Shown here one piece after another: positions 55,930 through 63,961 of a stretch of 64,000 nt of DNA (its first letter is position 1; every line of letters begins with the position of its first letter). Origin of the DNA: Actinomycetota bacterium. Lineage in GTDB: Bacteria; Actinomycetota; Actinomycetes; Nanopelagicales; Nanopelagicaceae. The position numbers were made by a program, and so were the translations under genes. The notes under the pieces were generated by a model. The model was not told where the DNA came from and did not search any database. It saw only the letters and a program-made list of their open reading frames with translations. The stretch covers positions 46,430 through 110,429 of the forward strand of contig WLKQ01000001.1 in the NCBI GenBank assembly GCA_009701185.1, given 5' to 3'.

Positions 55930-56331
55930 TTACCGCTCGTTACGGTCTAAATCATCTGGACCAAAGGCCCATGGCAACATAGTGGCCATAGTCTGTGCCC
56001 CATCATCAGTCATTAAGAGTGCATTAGCTCCACCGTGTTCGAATAATAATTGTCGGCATCGACCACATGGTGCTAAATAATTTCCCTGTCCATCGACGCA
56101 GAGAATGGCGACTAAACGTCCACCGCCAGTTGCAATTAGGTTTGATACAAGTCCACATTCAGCGCAAAGCCCTAAACCATAACTGGCATTTTCAACATTA
56201 CATCCCGAAACTATTCGACCATCATTGACTAGCGCTGCAACGCCAACTGGAAATTTTGAATAAGGAGCATAAGCGGTTTTCATTGCAGCAATTGCTGAAC
56301 TGCGTAGCTGCTCCCAATTAATCTCGCTCAT
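55930..56331 (-). CDS. cdd: Cytidine deaminase
   Basis: 133 residues, small tetrameric type. CNVENASYGLGLCAE holds the first zinc Cys and the proton-shuttle Glu, and PCGRCRQLL the other two zinc cysteines. Makes (deoxy)uridine for deoA. Overlaps the upstream permease gene by 4 nt, so uptake and deamination are coupled. Confidence 0.95.
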   Translation of the reverse strand: MSEINWEQLRSSAIAAMKTAYAPYSKFPVGVAALVNDGRIVSGCNVENASYGLGLCAECGLVSNLIATGGGRLVAILCVDGQGNYLAPCGRCRQLLFEHGGANALLMTDDGAQTMATMLPWAFGPDDLDRNER

Positions 56332-57566
56332 CGCAAACCACCGCGGCGATATGGAATACCGTCGGCGGCAGGCATCCGTAATCGTTGCGATGCAACCGCC
56401 ATTACCAGAAGAGTTGTGATGTAAGGAGTCATTGTTACCAACTGTCCTGGGAGTTCATCCACGGCTAAGAAATACCACAGTGATAATCCAGCAAAGCCTA
56501 GAGTTAGGGCCGCTTTGCGCAACTTGCCTTTACGAAGATCTCGTACAACTAAAAACAGTAAAATTATTACAACTAATAGAATCAAAGCGTGAATCGATGC
56601 TGAGTCTCGCAGTTGCAGAGCGTCGGCAAAACCAAAGAGACCCGCACCCATCAAAATTCCTCCTGGTCGATAATTACCAAAGAGAAGTGCGGCAAGACCA
56701 ATGTAGCCACGACCCGCCACTTGATTTTCTTGATAGTGATTTGCCGCCACAATTGCTAAGAAACCTCCACCAAGCCCGGCGAGTGCTCCTGAAATCATTA
56801 CTCCGGCATACTTCATTGCATAGACATTGACACCAAGAGATTCAGCGGCAGTCGGTGCCTCCCCTGCACTTCGCAGACGAAGCCCAAATGAAGTCTTCCA
56901 CAATACAAAAACAGAGAGTGGAACAAAGATAATTGCGATAAGTGTGACGTAGGAAAGATCCCCCGTCAGACCACGCAGAATTGCAGCTAAGTCGGAGATA
57001 AAAAACCAGTGTTTTTCAGCTATAGCGCTAAGTAAATCAGGGCTCTTCCAGCCAAAATAGGTTCCGCCCGATAATACAGGCAGACCATTCAAGCCAATTG
57101 AAGTTACATCTGGTGATTGTGATGGTCCAAGCCATGTGCCGCTCTTATACAAGATAGTAGACATGTATCGCACAAGCCCAGCAGCAATAATATTAATTGC
57201 TACACCTGATACGACATGGTCAACGCCAAAAGTAACTGTCGCTATTGCGTGAAGGAGAGCGCCAGTGGCACCAAATAAGACCGCAGCAAGTAAGCCGACC
57301 CAGGGGCCATGTTGAGTGCCGATCATTCCTCCGGCCCACGCACCCATGATCATCATTCCCTCTAAGCCGATGTTAACAACACCTGCGCGTTCAGAGAAAA
57401 GTCCACCGAGTCCGGCTAAAACGATTGGCACAGAGAGTAGTAATGCAGCAGATGCAGTGCCTACGCTTGTTAAGTCTGTCGCACCAGTTATTTGGCGAAC
57501 AATCGACAAGATTAAAACAACAGCCAAAGCATTAACAACAATCTTTGGGAATTTCATCAACTTCAT
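56328..57566 (-). CDS. Nucleoside ABC transporter permease (second)
   Basis: 412 residues, about ten membrane helices, BPD_transp_2 family. AGVVNIGLEGMMIMGAW and LRSAGEAPTAAESLGVNV are typical of YufQ/NupQ permeases in BmpA-type importers. The N-terminal and C-terminal extensions add helices. Overlaps the first permease by 4 nt; forms the channel with it. Confidence 0.9.
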   Translation of the reverse strand: MKLMKFPKIVVNALAVVLILSIVRQITGATDLTSVGTASAALLLSVPIVLAGLGGLFSERAGVVNIGLEGMMIMGAWAGGMIGTQHGPWVGLLAAVLFGATGALLHAIATVTFGVDHVVSGVAINIIAAGLVRYMSTILYKSGTWLGPSQSPDVTSIGLNGLPVLSGGTYFGWKSPDLLSAIAEKHWFFISDLAAILRGLTGDLSYVTLIAIIFVPLSVFVLWKTSFGLRLRSAGEAPTAAESLGVNVYAMKYAGVMISGALAGLGGGFLAIVAANHYQENQVAGRGYIGLAALLFGNYRPGGILMGAGLFGFADALQLRDSASIHALILLVVIILLFLVVRDLRKGKLRKAALTLGFAGLSLWYFLAVDELPGQLVTMTPYITTLLVMAVASQRLRMPAADGIPYRRGGLR

Positions 57567-58666
57567 ACTTGAACCGCCTTTGCAAGTTCTTTACTCTGCA
57601 GCGTGAGTTTGTATCGGCGAAGAACTTCATAAGCGATAACTGAGGACAAGAGAATCGACCCTTGCATAATCACATAAGTCTCGGGTGCAATATCAATGAG
57701 CTCCAAAGAACGTGAGCTGACTTCTAGGAACCCAAAGAGCAGTGCGCTGATTGCCATACCAACTGCATTATTTCGACCCAAGAGAGCTACGGCGATTGCA
57801 GAGAAACCAATACCTGTTCGAAAGCCCATATTAAATGCATGAGTTTCACCTAAGACTGCGGGTAAACCAGCCAAACCTGCAATAGCACCTGAAGCTGCAA
57901 GGGCCACAAATGTCATGCGCTTTGAATTAACTCCACTGACTCGTGCAGCAATTGGATTTGCACCAGATGCGCGAAGCTCAAAACCAAAGCGGGTGCGATT
58001 GATAACAAACCAAAAGACTATGCCTAAAACGATGGCAAAAATAAGCATTCCATGGACTCCGCCACCGGGTTGATCCTCGATGCCTAACTTATTAAGTAAC
58101 GGCATTAAATCAGGTATCTGGCCTGATGCAGGCAGCGTCTTGGTTGATAAGTTGTTTGAATTTGTTGTGGTATCTACAAAGTAATTGGCAAGTAAATATG
58201 AGGACAGTCCGCCGGCCAAACTATTGAGCATAATTGTGGAGATAACTTCACTCACACCGCGCTTAACTTTTAAATAACCCGCGATTGCCGCCCAGAGTCC
58301 GCCAACGCTCATTGCAATAATCATGATGATGAGAACATGAAGTACTGGTGGTAGAACAAACATGGCACCAAAGTAGGCACCAAATAGAGCGCCTAAACGT
58401 AACTGACCTTCAACACCGATATTAAATAAACCTGCACGAAAAGTAATTGCTATCGCGATTGCTGCTATGTAATACGGCGTGGCTGTATTAAGCGCCTGCA
58501 TCAAAGATCCCGACTCGGTTCCAAAATCCCACATGGTCTTATAAGCATCCATAGGTGACTTATGGGTTGCGAGTACAGCCAAGCTAGAGATGACTATTGA
58601 TACAACTGCTGCTGCAAGCGGTGCTGCTGTAGCTAATAAAAAAGTCGAAAGTTTAAATTTTCTCAC
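57563..58666 (-). CDS. Nucleoside ABC transporter permease (first)
   Basis: 367 residues, about nine membrane helices, YufP/NupP type: GLFNIGVEGQLRLGALFGA and ELRASGANPIAARVSGV are the family motifs, including the EAA-like loop that contacts the ATPase. Overlaps the ATPase gene upstream and the second permease downstream by 4 nt each. Confidence 0.9.
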   Translation of the reverse strand: MRKFKLSTFLLATAAPLAAAVVSIVISSLAVLATHKSPMDAYKTMWDFGTESGSLMQALNTATPYYIAAIAIAITFRAGLFNIGVEGQLRLGALFGAYFGAMFVLPPVLHVLIIMIIAMSVGGLWAAIAGYLKVKRGVSEVISTIMLNSLAGGLSSYLLANYFVDTTTNSNNLSTKTLPASGQIPDLMPLLNKLGIEDQPGGGVHGMLIFAIVLGIVFWFVINRTRFGFELRASGANPIAARVSGVNSKRMTFVALAASGAIAGLAGLPAVLGETHAFNMGFRTGIGFSAIAVALLGRNNAVGMAISALLFGFLEVSSRSLELIDIAPETYVIMQGSILLSSVIAYEVLRRYKLTLQSKELAKAVQV

Positions 58667-60168
58667 GCTGCACCAGTCATTGCTGAGCCAAGTTGTTCAG
58701 GTGATGTTTTAGCAGGGTCGATCTCTGCCGTGATGACTCCACGCAACATAACAAGAAGGCGATCTGACATTCCAATGAGCTCTTCAAGGTCGGCTGAAAT
58801 GAGCACAATCGCCATTCCCTTTTCGCGAGCTCTGCGCAGCTCTTCCCAAATGGCACCTTGTGCACCGACGTCAACGCCACGTGTTGGATGAGATGCCACA
58901 AGAAGTGCTGGGGCTTTGCTCATTTCTCGTCCAACTATAAATTTCTGCTGATTTCCGCCAGACAACGCTGCAGCCAAGGTTTCTGGGCCAGGTGCGCGTA
59001 CATCGAACTCTTCCATAATTCGTTGCGTATCGGCGATAGTGGATTTCTTATCTAAAACAAAACCGCGCATGACAGGCTTACTTCGTTGATGTCCCAGAAT
59101 TCGGTTCTCCCACAATGGTGAGTTCATCATTAACCCTTGACGCTGGCGATCTTCAGGGATGAAACCAATACCAAGATCGTGGCGATGAGCCACACTGGCG
59201 TGGTCTATTGACGCGCCATTAAATGAGATTGAGCCGGTGTATTCGCGTAGACCTAAAATTGCCTCTACAAGTTCTGCCTGGCCATTACCTTCAACGCCTG
59301 CAATTCCAATGACTTCACCGGCATGTAAGTTAAATGAAATATTTGAAATCAGGTCACGACTTCCGGTGGCTGTTGGAATCGAAACATTATCGAGTGCCAG
59401 AGTGATTTGATCGCGACGAGTGACGCCGTGTGTCGTTGGTTGCGGTAGTTCGCTACCTACCATCAGCTCTGCAAGCTGGCGAGCAGTAACATCTTTTGAT
59501 TTTACTTCTGCCACAGTAGAACCTTGGCGCACTACTGTGACATCGTCGGCGACTCGTAAAACTTCATCTAACTTGTGTGAGATAAAAATGATTGCCATTC
59601 CTTGAGCTCGTAAACCCTTGAGTGCAGTAAAAAGATCGTCGACTTCTTGTGGCACTAGTACTGCAGTTGGTTCATCAAAGATAAGGATGCGAGCACCACG
59701 ATAAAGAACTTTTAAAATCTCTACACGTTGACGCTGACCAACACCAAGCTCTTCCACCAAAATATCTGGATCAATCTCTAATCCATATTGCGCAGCCATC
59801 TCAACAATCGTTGCTCGGGCTTTTTTGAAATCGATAGTTACACCCTGAGTAGGTTCTGAGCCTAAAATTATATTTTCAAGAACGGTGAAGTTATCGGCCA
59901 ACATAAAGTGCTGGTGCACCATTCCAATACTTGCATCGATTGCATCATTAGGATTCTTAAAATGAACTTCTTTTCCATTTACTAAAATCTCCCCGCTATC
60001 GGGGCGCTGCATTCCATACAAAATCTTCATCACGGTAGATTTGCCTGCACCATTTTCACCGACTAATGCATGAACTGTTCCTGTTTCTACGCTCATAGAG
60101 ACATCCTTATTGGCGATGACTCCTGGGAAGCGCTTAGAGATGTGCCGCAGTTCTACCGCTACCGACAC
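58663..60168 (-). CDS. Nucleoside ABC transporter ATPase (two-domain)
   Basis: 501 residues, RbsA/YufO architecture. First domain: GENGAGKST, signature LGVGQRQRVEI, ILIFDEPTAVL. Second domain: degenerate Walker A GVEGNGQAEL, signature LSGGNQQKFIVGREM and Walker B-like VASHPTRGVD, as usual for this class in which one site is weak. GTG start with AAGGAG 7 nt upstream. A strong hairpin separates it from the binding-protein gene. Confidence 0.94.
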   Translation of the reverse strand: MSVAVELRHISKRFPGVIANKDVSMSVETGTVHALVGENGAGKSTVMKILYGMQRPDSGEILVNGKEVHFKNPNDAIDASIGMVHQHFMLADNFTVLENIILGSEPTQGVTIDFKKARATIVEMAAQYGLEIDPDILVEELGVGQRQRVEILKVLYRGARILIFDEPTAVLVPQEVDDLFTALKGLRAQGMAIIFISHKLDEVLRVADDVTVVRQGSTVAEVKSKDVTARQLAELMVGSELPQPTTHGVTRRDQITLALDNVSIPTATGSRDLISNISFNLHAGEVIGIAGVEGNGQAELVEAILGLREYTGSISFNGASIDHASVAHRHDLGIGFIPEDRQRQGLMMNSPLWENRILGHQRSKPVMRGFVLDKKSTIADTQRIMEEFDVRAPGPETLAAALSGGNQQKFIVGREMSKAPALLVASHPTRGVDVGAQGAIWEELRRAREKGMAIVLISADLEELIGMSDRLLVMLRGVITAEIDPAKTSPEQLGSAMTGAA

Positions 60169-60209
60169 AGTGACTCTCCTTTGAGCTAGTTACTTGGTTT
60201 ATGAAAACA

Positions 60210-60252
60210 TTTGGCCCGACAAGTGAAGATTACACTCCATTGCCGGGCCAAA
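60210..60252 (-). promoter_or_regulatory. Intergenic stem-loop between bmpA and its ABC genes
   Basis: On the minus strand TTTGGCCCGGCAA (60240-60252) pairs with TTGTCGGGCCAAA (60210-60222): 13 bp with one G-T wobble, loop 17 nt, followed by TGTTTTC. It can act as a leaky terminator or as a 3' stabiliser so that more binding protein than transporter is made. Confidence 0.75.
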
Positions 60253-60271
60253 CGCCACTACTTAAAGCCGA

Positions 60272-61327
60272 TTATGGCTTTGTTGGAACCACAATCTTGC
60301 CTGACTTGATTGCAGCTGCGGCCTTATCGATCTGGGCCTTGTACTTATTGATATAACCACCTGAGTATGAAACGCCAACTCCGCCAAGTGTTAGATCATA
60401 ATGACGACCGTAGATGCCAGCCTTCTCATCTAGAACATCGTTCACAGATGAACCAGCTACTGCAGTTGCAATAACATCGTAAACAGCTGTATCAACACGC
60501 TTGATCATTGATGTAAGCATGTTCTTCTGCTCAGCCTCAGAAGCTGTTAGGTACTGATCAGAGTCAACTCCGATAGTCCATACCTTCTTGCCTGCTGCTG
60601 CTGCATCAGTTGCTGCTGCAAAGTTACCTGCACCAGAACCGCCAGCTGCTGAGTAAATAACATCTGTACCCTTATCGATCATGCCCTTTGCAATAACCTT
60701 TGCCTTAGCTGGGTCATTGAAGCCAGAGAAATCTGGGAACTCTGTTACATACTTGACATCTACTTTTGCTTTCTTATTTGTTGCCTTAACACCAGCAACG
60801 AAGCCTGCTTCAAACTTCTGTAGTAGAGGAATACGAACTCCACCAATGTAACCGACCTTATTTGACTTTGTTGCAAGTGCTGCTGCAACGCCAGCAAGGT
60901 ATGAGCCCTGCTCTTCAGCGAATACAAGACCAGCTACGTTAAGAAGATCTACTGATGCATCATCGATGATTCCGAACTGAACGTTTGGATAGTCAGAGGC
61001 TACAGCCTTAATTGGACCGGCATATAGGAAACCAACTGCGATGATTGGGTTGTATCCAGCCTTTGCCAACAAGCGAAGCTTGTCTGTGCGCTCTGAATCT
61101 GAACCAGTTGTGACAGTTACTTCTTTAGCAGTAACGCCAAACTTCTTCTTTGCTGCATCAAGACCGGCTGCTGCTGAGTCGTTGAATGACTTGTCGCCAC
61201 GTCCACCGATGTCATAAGCAAGGCCTACTTTTACCTTTGATGCTGCTGTTGCTGATGGCGCAACAAATGCAGTTACTGCAAGAGCTGCTGCAGCTAGTGC
61301 TGCTACGAGACGAAATATCTTCTTCAA
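60272..61327 (-). CDS. bmpA: BmpA-family nucleoside-binding protein
   Basis: About 351 residues from TTG 61327, which has GGAGG just upstream and yields the signal peptide KKIFRLVAALAAAALA ending in ATA-A; the track GTG at 61366 adds 13 unlikely residues. The BMP/PnrA domain starts KVGLAYDIGGRGDKSFND, with the purine-stacking region and a GVDSDQY motif. It captures nucleosides for the ABC importer. It contains no cysteine, so no lipobox, which is unusual for a Gram-positive binding protein. Own promoter upstream. Confidence 0.92.
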   Translation of the reverse strand: MKKIFRLVAALAAAALAVTAFVAPSATAASKVKVGLAYDIGGRGDKSFNDSAAAGLDAAKKKFGVTAKEVTVTTGSDSERTDKLRLLAKAGYNPIIAVGFLYAGPIKAVASDYPNVQFGIIDDASVDLLNVAGLVFAEEQGSYLAGVAAALATKSNKVGYIGGVRIPLLQKFEAGFVAGVKATNKKAKVDVKYVTEFPDFSGFNDPAKAKVIAKGMIDKGTDVIYSAAGGSGAGNFAAATDAAAAGKKVWTIGVDSDQYLTASEAEQKNMLTSMIKRVDTAVYDVIATAVAGSSVNDVLDEKAGIYGRHYDLTLGGVGVSYSGGYINKYKAQIDKAAAAIKSGKIVVPTKP

Positions 61328-61392
61328 TTTTCCTCCAAATGGTCTTTGATATGTACTGAAAAGCACATATAAAAGGTTGATGTGTAATAGTG

Positions 61393-61422
61393 AGCCTAGT
61401 GTTTGAGCCTATAAAAACTCAA
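61393..61422 (-). promoter_or_regulatory. bmpA promoter (TTGAGT / TAGGCT, 18-bp spacer)
   Basis: TTGAGT (61417-61422) and TAGGCT (61393-61398) on the minus strand, 18 bp apart. A start near 61386 would give a leader of about 60 nt with a GGAGG site before the TTG start. It is one of the few spacious promoter regions in the window. Confidence 0.6.
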
Positions 61423-61433
61423 GGACTAGACCA
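61423..61433 (-). promoter_or_regulatory. Candidate GntR/DasR-like operator upstream of bmpA
   Basis: TGGTCTAGTCC touches the -35 box. The left half TGGTCT and the central TAG match the DasR/NagR-type palindrome TGGTCTAGACCA; the right half is degenerate (2 of 6 bases differ). A GntR-family regulator is plausible, but none is encoded in the window. Confidence 0.4.
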
Positions 61434-61499
61434 CATTTTCGATGTCATTGAGATAACATCTGTGAAACCCTCAAGCCGACCTTGATAGTTGGAGGCGCT

Positions 61500-62498
61500 T
61501 TAGAGGACTAGGCCCAGGCTCTTATAGGCCATATTCAGGGTCACGGAGGCGGTTTTTTTAGCCTTTTCAGAGCCTGCATGCAGCATCTGAATTAACTGCT
61601 CCTCATTCTCTAGAAGCTCCAGCGCCCTCGCGCGAATTGGTCGCAGATATTCAACGACTACATCGGCAACTGAGCCTTTAAAGTCGCCGTAACCCTTACC
61701 TGCAAACTCTGCCTCTAATGATGCAATCGACTGGCCTGATAAAGCGCTATGAATCGTCAAGAGATTACTAATGCCTGGCTTTTCTTTTTCATCGAATCGA
61801 ACTTCACGGCCAGCATCAGTTGTTGCACTCTTAATCTTTTTAGCGTTGGCTTCTGGCGTATCCATAATCTCAATAACACCAGCAACCGAGCCCGATGATT
61901 TGCTCATCTTTGAAGTTGGCTCTTGCAAATCATTAATCTTTGCTGCGGTCTTTAAAATGTACCCGCTCGGCTCAGTAAAAACCTGTCCGTAACGCGTATT
62001 GAAGCGGCCCGCTAGATCGCGCGTGAGTTCAATATGTTGGCGTTGATCTTCTCCCACTGGAACTAAATCTGCTTGATACAACAAAATATCGGCGGCCTGC
62101 AACATGGGATAGGTAAATAATGCAACACGAGCACTATCGGCACCAGACTTTGAAGACTTATCTTTGAACTGCGTCATACGACTCGCTTCGCCAAAACCAG
62201 CAAGACACTCCATCAACCAGCCCAATTGATTGTGCTGCGGAACTTGCGATTGAACAAAGAGCGTAGATTTTTCTGGTGAAATCCCGAGTGCTAATAACTG
62301 CGCAGCCGAAGCCAACGTGCGTTTGCGTAGAAGTGCTGGCTCGGTCTCTGCGCTCAATGCATGCAGATCAACAATGCAGTAAAAAGCATCATGTCCATCT
62401 TGTAGCTCTACCCACTGCTTGAGTGCGCCTAAGTAGTTGCCTAGATGAAACGAATCACTGGTGGGTTGTATGCCCGATAGAACTCGCTTCATGCTCAT
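61500..62498 (-). CDS. trpS: Tryptophanyl-tRNA synthetase
   Basis: 332 residues, class I synthetase charging tRNA-Trp. The HIGH-type motif is FHLGNYLG (near 17-24) with GIQPTSD before it, and the KMSKS loop is SKMSKSSGS (near 198-206). Either M1 or M3 can be the start. It follows the CorC-like gene by 19 bp and ends 133 bp before bmpA start region. Confidence 0.95.
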   Translation of the reverse strand: MSMKRVLSGIQPTSDSFHLGNYLGALKQWVELQDGHDAFYCIVDLHALSAETEPALLRKRTLASAAQLLALGISPEKSTLFVQSQVPQHNQLGWLMECLAGFGEASRMTQFKDKSSKSGADSARVALFTYPMLQAADILLYQADLVPVGEDQRQHIELTRDLAGRFNTRYGQVFTEPSGYILKTAAKINDLQEPTSKMSKSSGSVAGVIEIMDTPEANAKKIKSATTDAGREVRFDEKEKPGISNLLTIHSALSGQSIASLEAEFAGKGYGDFKGSVADVVVEYLRPIRARALELLENEEQLIQMLHAGSEKAKKTASVTLNMAYKSLGLVL

Positions 62499-62517
62499 GG
62501 TGTGATTCTTTCACACA

Positions 62518-63813
62518 TCATGCAGTTCGAGAGATAAGTAGTTGGCCCGCGCGCTTGCCCTCCATGGACAACACCGTAATTCGTAGGCCATTCAGGTTAA
62601 CAACATCGTGTTCGCGCGGAATTCGTCCTAAATAGTGCATAACAAAGCCACTCGCAGTCTCATAGGGACCATCGGGAATCTGCAGCTGCGTTTGTTCGAT
62701 CAAATCCTCAATCGAAATCAAGCCATCAACTTCAAAATCGCCCGTGCGGGCCTCTAGGTTAACTTCGGCTTCCTCATCATCATATTCATCACGAATATCT
62801 CCGATAAGGCACTCCACTAAATCTTCCAATGTGATGATGCCGTCAGTACCGCCGTATTCATCTAAAACAATTGCAAGGTGTTGACCCTGCATACGCATCT
62901 CAGTCAACGCCGGTAGCACACCTTTTGTGCCAGGCAAAAACATAATGTTGCGAACGAGTTCAACAATCTTGGTTGATTTGCTGGCAAGTGATGTATCTAG
63001 TAAATCTCGTACGTGAATAAAACCTACAACTTCATCTGATGATCCTCGAACAACTGGATAACGCGAATGTGCTTTATCAACGGCTAATTCAATAGCTTTA
63101 CCTACCGATAATGTTGCATCCATAAAATCAACTTCGGTGCGCGGCACCATTACTTCATGCACTTGTCGTTCGGATGCATTGAATACTTCTTCAACAATGT
63201 CGCGCTCTTCTTCCGTCAATGCAGCGTGACCGGCTACTAGATCAAGTAGCTCTTCTTCACTCATTGCACTGCGCTGCTCTTTAGGATCCACGCCAAAGGC
63301 GCGGACGACAAAATCCGTTGACTTAGATAGAAGCCAAATTACGGGGCGAAAAACTTTTGCAATAAGATCGATAATTCCAGCCGAAGCTAAAGAGATTTGT
63401 TCCGAGCGAAATAGTGCCAAGCGTTTTGGAACAAGCTCGCCAAAGACCAATGAGAAATATGCGATAACGAGTGTCACACCAATAATCGACAGAGTTGTAC
63501 TTGCGCCGTGGGAAAGGCCTTGATCTTCTAGCCAAGGAATTACATATCCGCCGAGTTTTTCAGCGCCTAGAGCGGCCGATAAAAATCCACAGACTGTTAC
63601 GCCCACTTGGGCGGCAGCTAAAAAGCGGTTGGGGTTTTCAGCTAACTTAGCAACGCGAGCGCCGGGTTTTCCACGGGTTGCTAGCTGGCGGACTTGGCTA
63701 TCACGCAATGAGATCAGGGCTATTTCGGCGGCAACAAAAAGGGCTGCAGTCAGGATGAGGGCTGCAACGATGCCTAAATCTACAAACAGTGAACTGAGCG
63801 AGTGTGACTCCAT
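62518..63813 (-). CDS. CNNM/CorC-type membrane protein (hemolysin C-like)
   Basis: 431 residues from ATG 63813; the track start adds 15 codons in the promoter region. An N-terminal DUF21/CNNM membrane domain (about 1-180, three to four helices), a CBS pair (about 200-330, MVPRTEVDFMD and LDEYGGTDGIITLEDL), and a C-terminal CorC_HlyC domain. The family is linked to Mg/Co efflux or Mg sensing. TATAGT lies 10 nt before the ATG, so its leader would be at most a few bases. Confidence 0.88.
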   Translation of the reverse strand: MESHSLSSLFVDLGIVAALILTAALFVAAEIALISLRDSQVRQLATRGKPGARVAKLAENPNRFLAAAQVGVTVCGFLSAALGAEKLGGYVIPWLEDQGLSHGASTTLSIIGVTLVIAYFSLVFGELVPKRLALFRSEQISLASAGIIDLIAKVFRPVIWLLSKSTDFVVRAFGVDPKEQRSAMSEEELLDLVAGHAALTEEERDIVEEVFNASERQVHEVMVPRTEVDFMDATLSVGKAIELAVDKAHSRYPVVRGSSDEVVGFIHVRDLLDTSLASKSTKIVELVRNIMFLPGTKGVLPALTEMRMQGQHLAIVLDEYGGTDGIITLEDLVECLIGDIRDEYDDEEAEVNLEARTGDFEVDGLISIEDLIEQTQLQIPDGPYETASGFVMHYLGRIPREHDVVNLNGLRITVLSMEGKRAGQLLISRTA

Positions 63814-63823
63814 TAGGTGGCCA

Positions 63824-63829
63824 ACTATA
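63824..63829 (-). promoter_or_regulatory. -10 box of CNNM/CorC gene
   Basis: TATAGT, 10 nt before the ATG at 63813; no ribosome site between. A transcript would start within about 3-4 nt of the start codon. Confidence 0.4.
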
Positions 63830-63852
63830 CGGTACCCCCAGAAGCCTGGCCT

Positions 63853-63880
63853 TTGCATATTGCACCTTTACGCGTAATCT
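63853..63880 (+). promoter_or_regulatory. Promoter of the MsiK-type ATPase gene
   Basis: TTGCAT (63853-63858) and TAATCT (63875-63880) with a 16-bp spacer. Transcription would start near 63887, just before the structured leader. Confidence 0.55.
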
Positions 63881-63886
63881 TGCCGC

Positions 63887-63961
63887 GTTGGCCCACCCGG
63901 GCCATCACCTTCATCCACGGACCGTCGGGCACGTACCTGCCCGGAGAAGGAGAGCAATCTC
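63887..63961 (+). ncRNA. Structured 5' leader, candidate msiK RNA motif
   Basis: A GC-rich 75-nt leader with two hairpins: GGCCC-ACCC-GGGCC (63890-63903) and CGGGCA-CGTACC-TGCCCG (63926-63943), followed by AAGGAG and the ATG. The msiK RNA motif is an established actinobacterial structure found before msiK ATPase genes; position and gene match. I have not aligned it to the published consensus. Confidence 0.65.
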
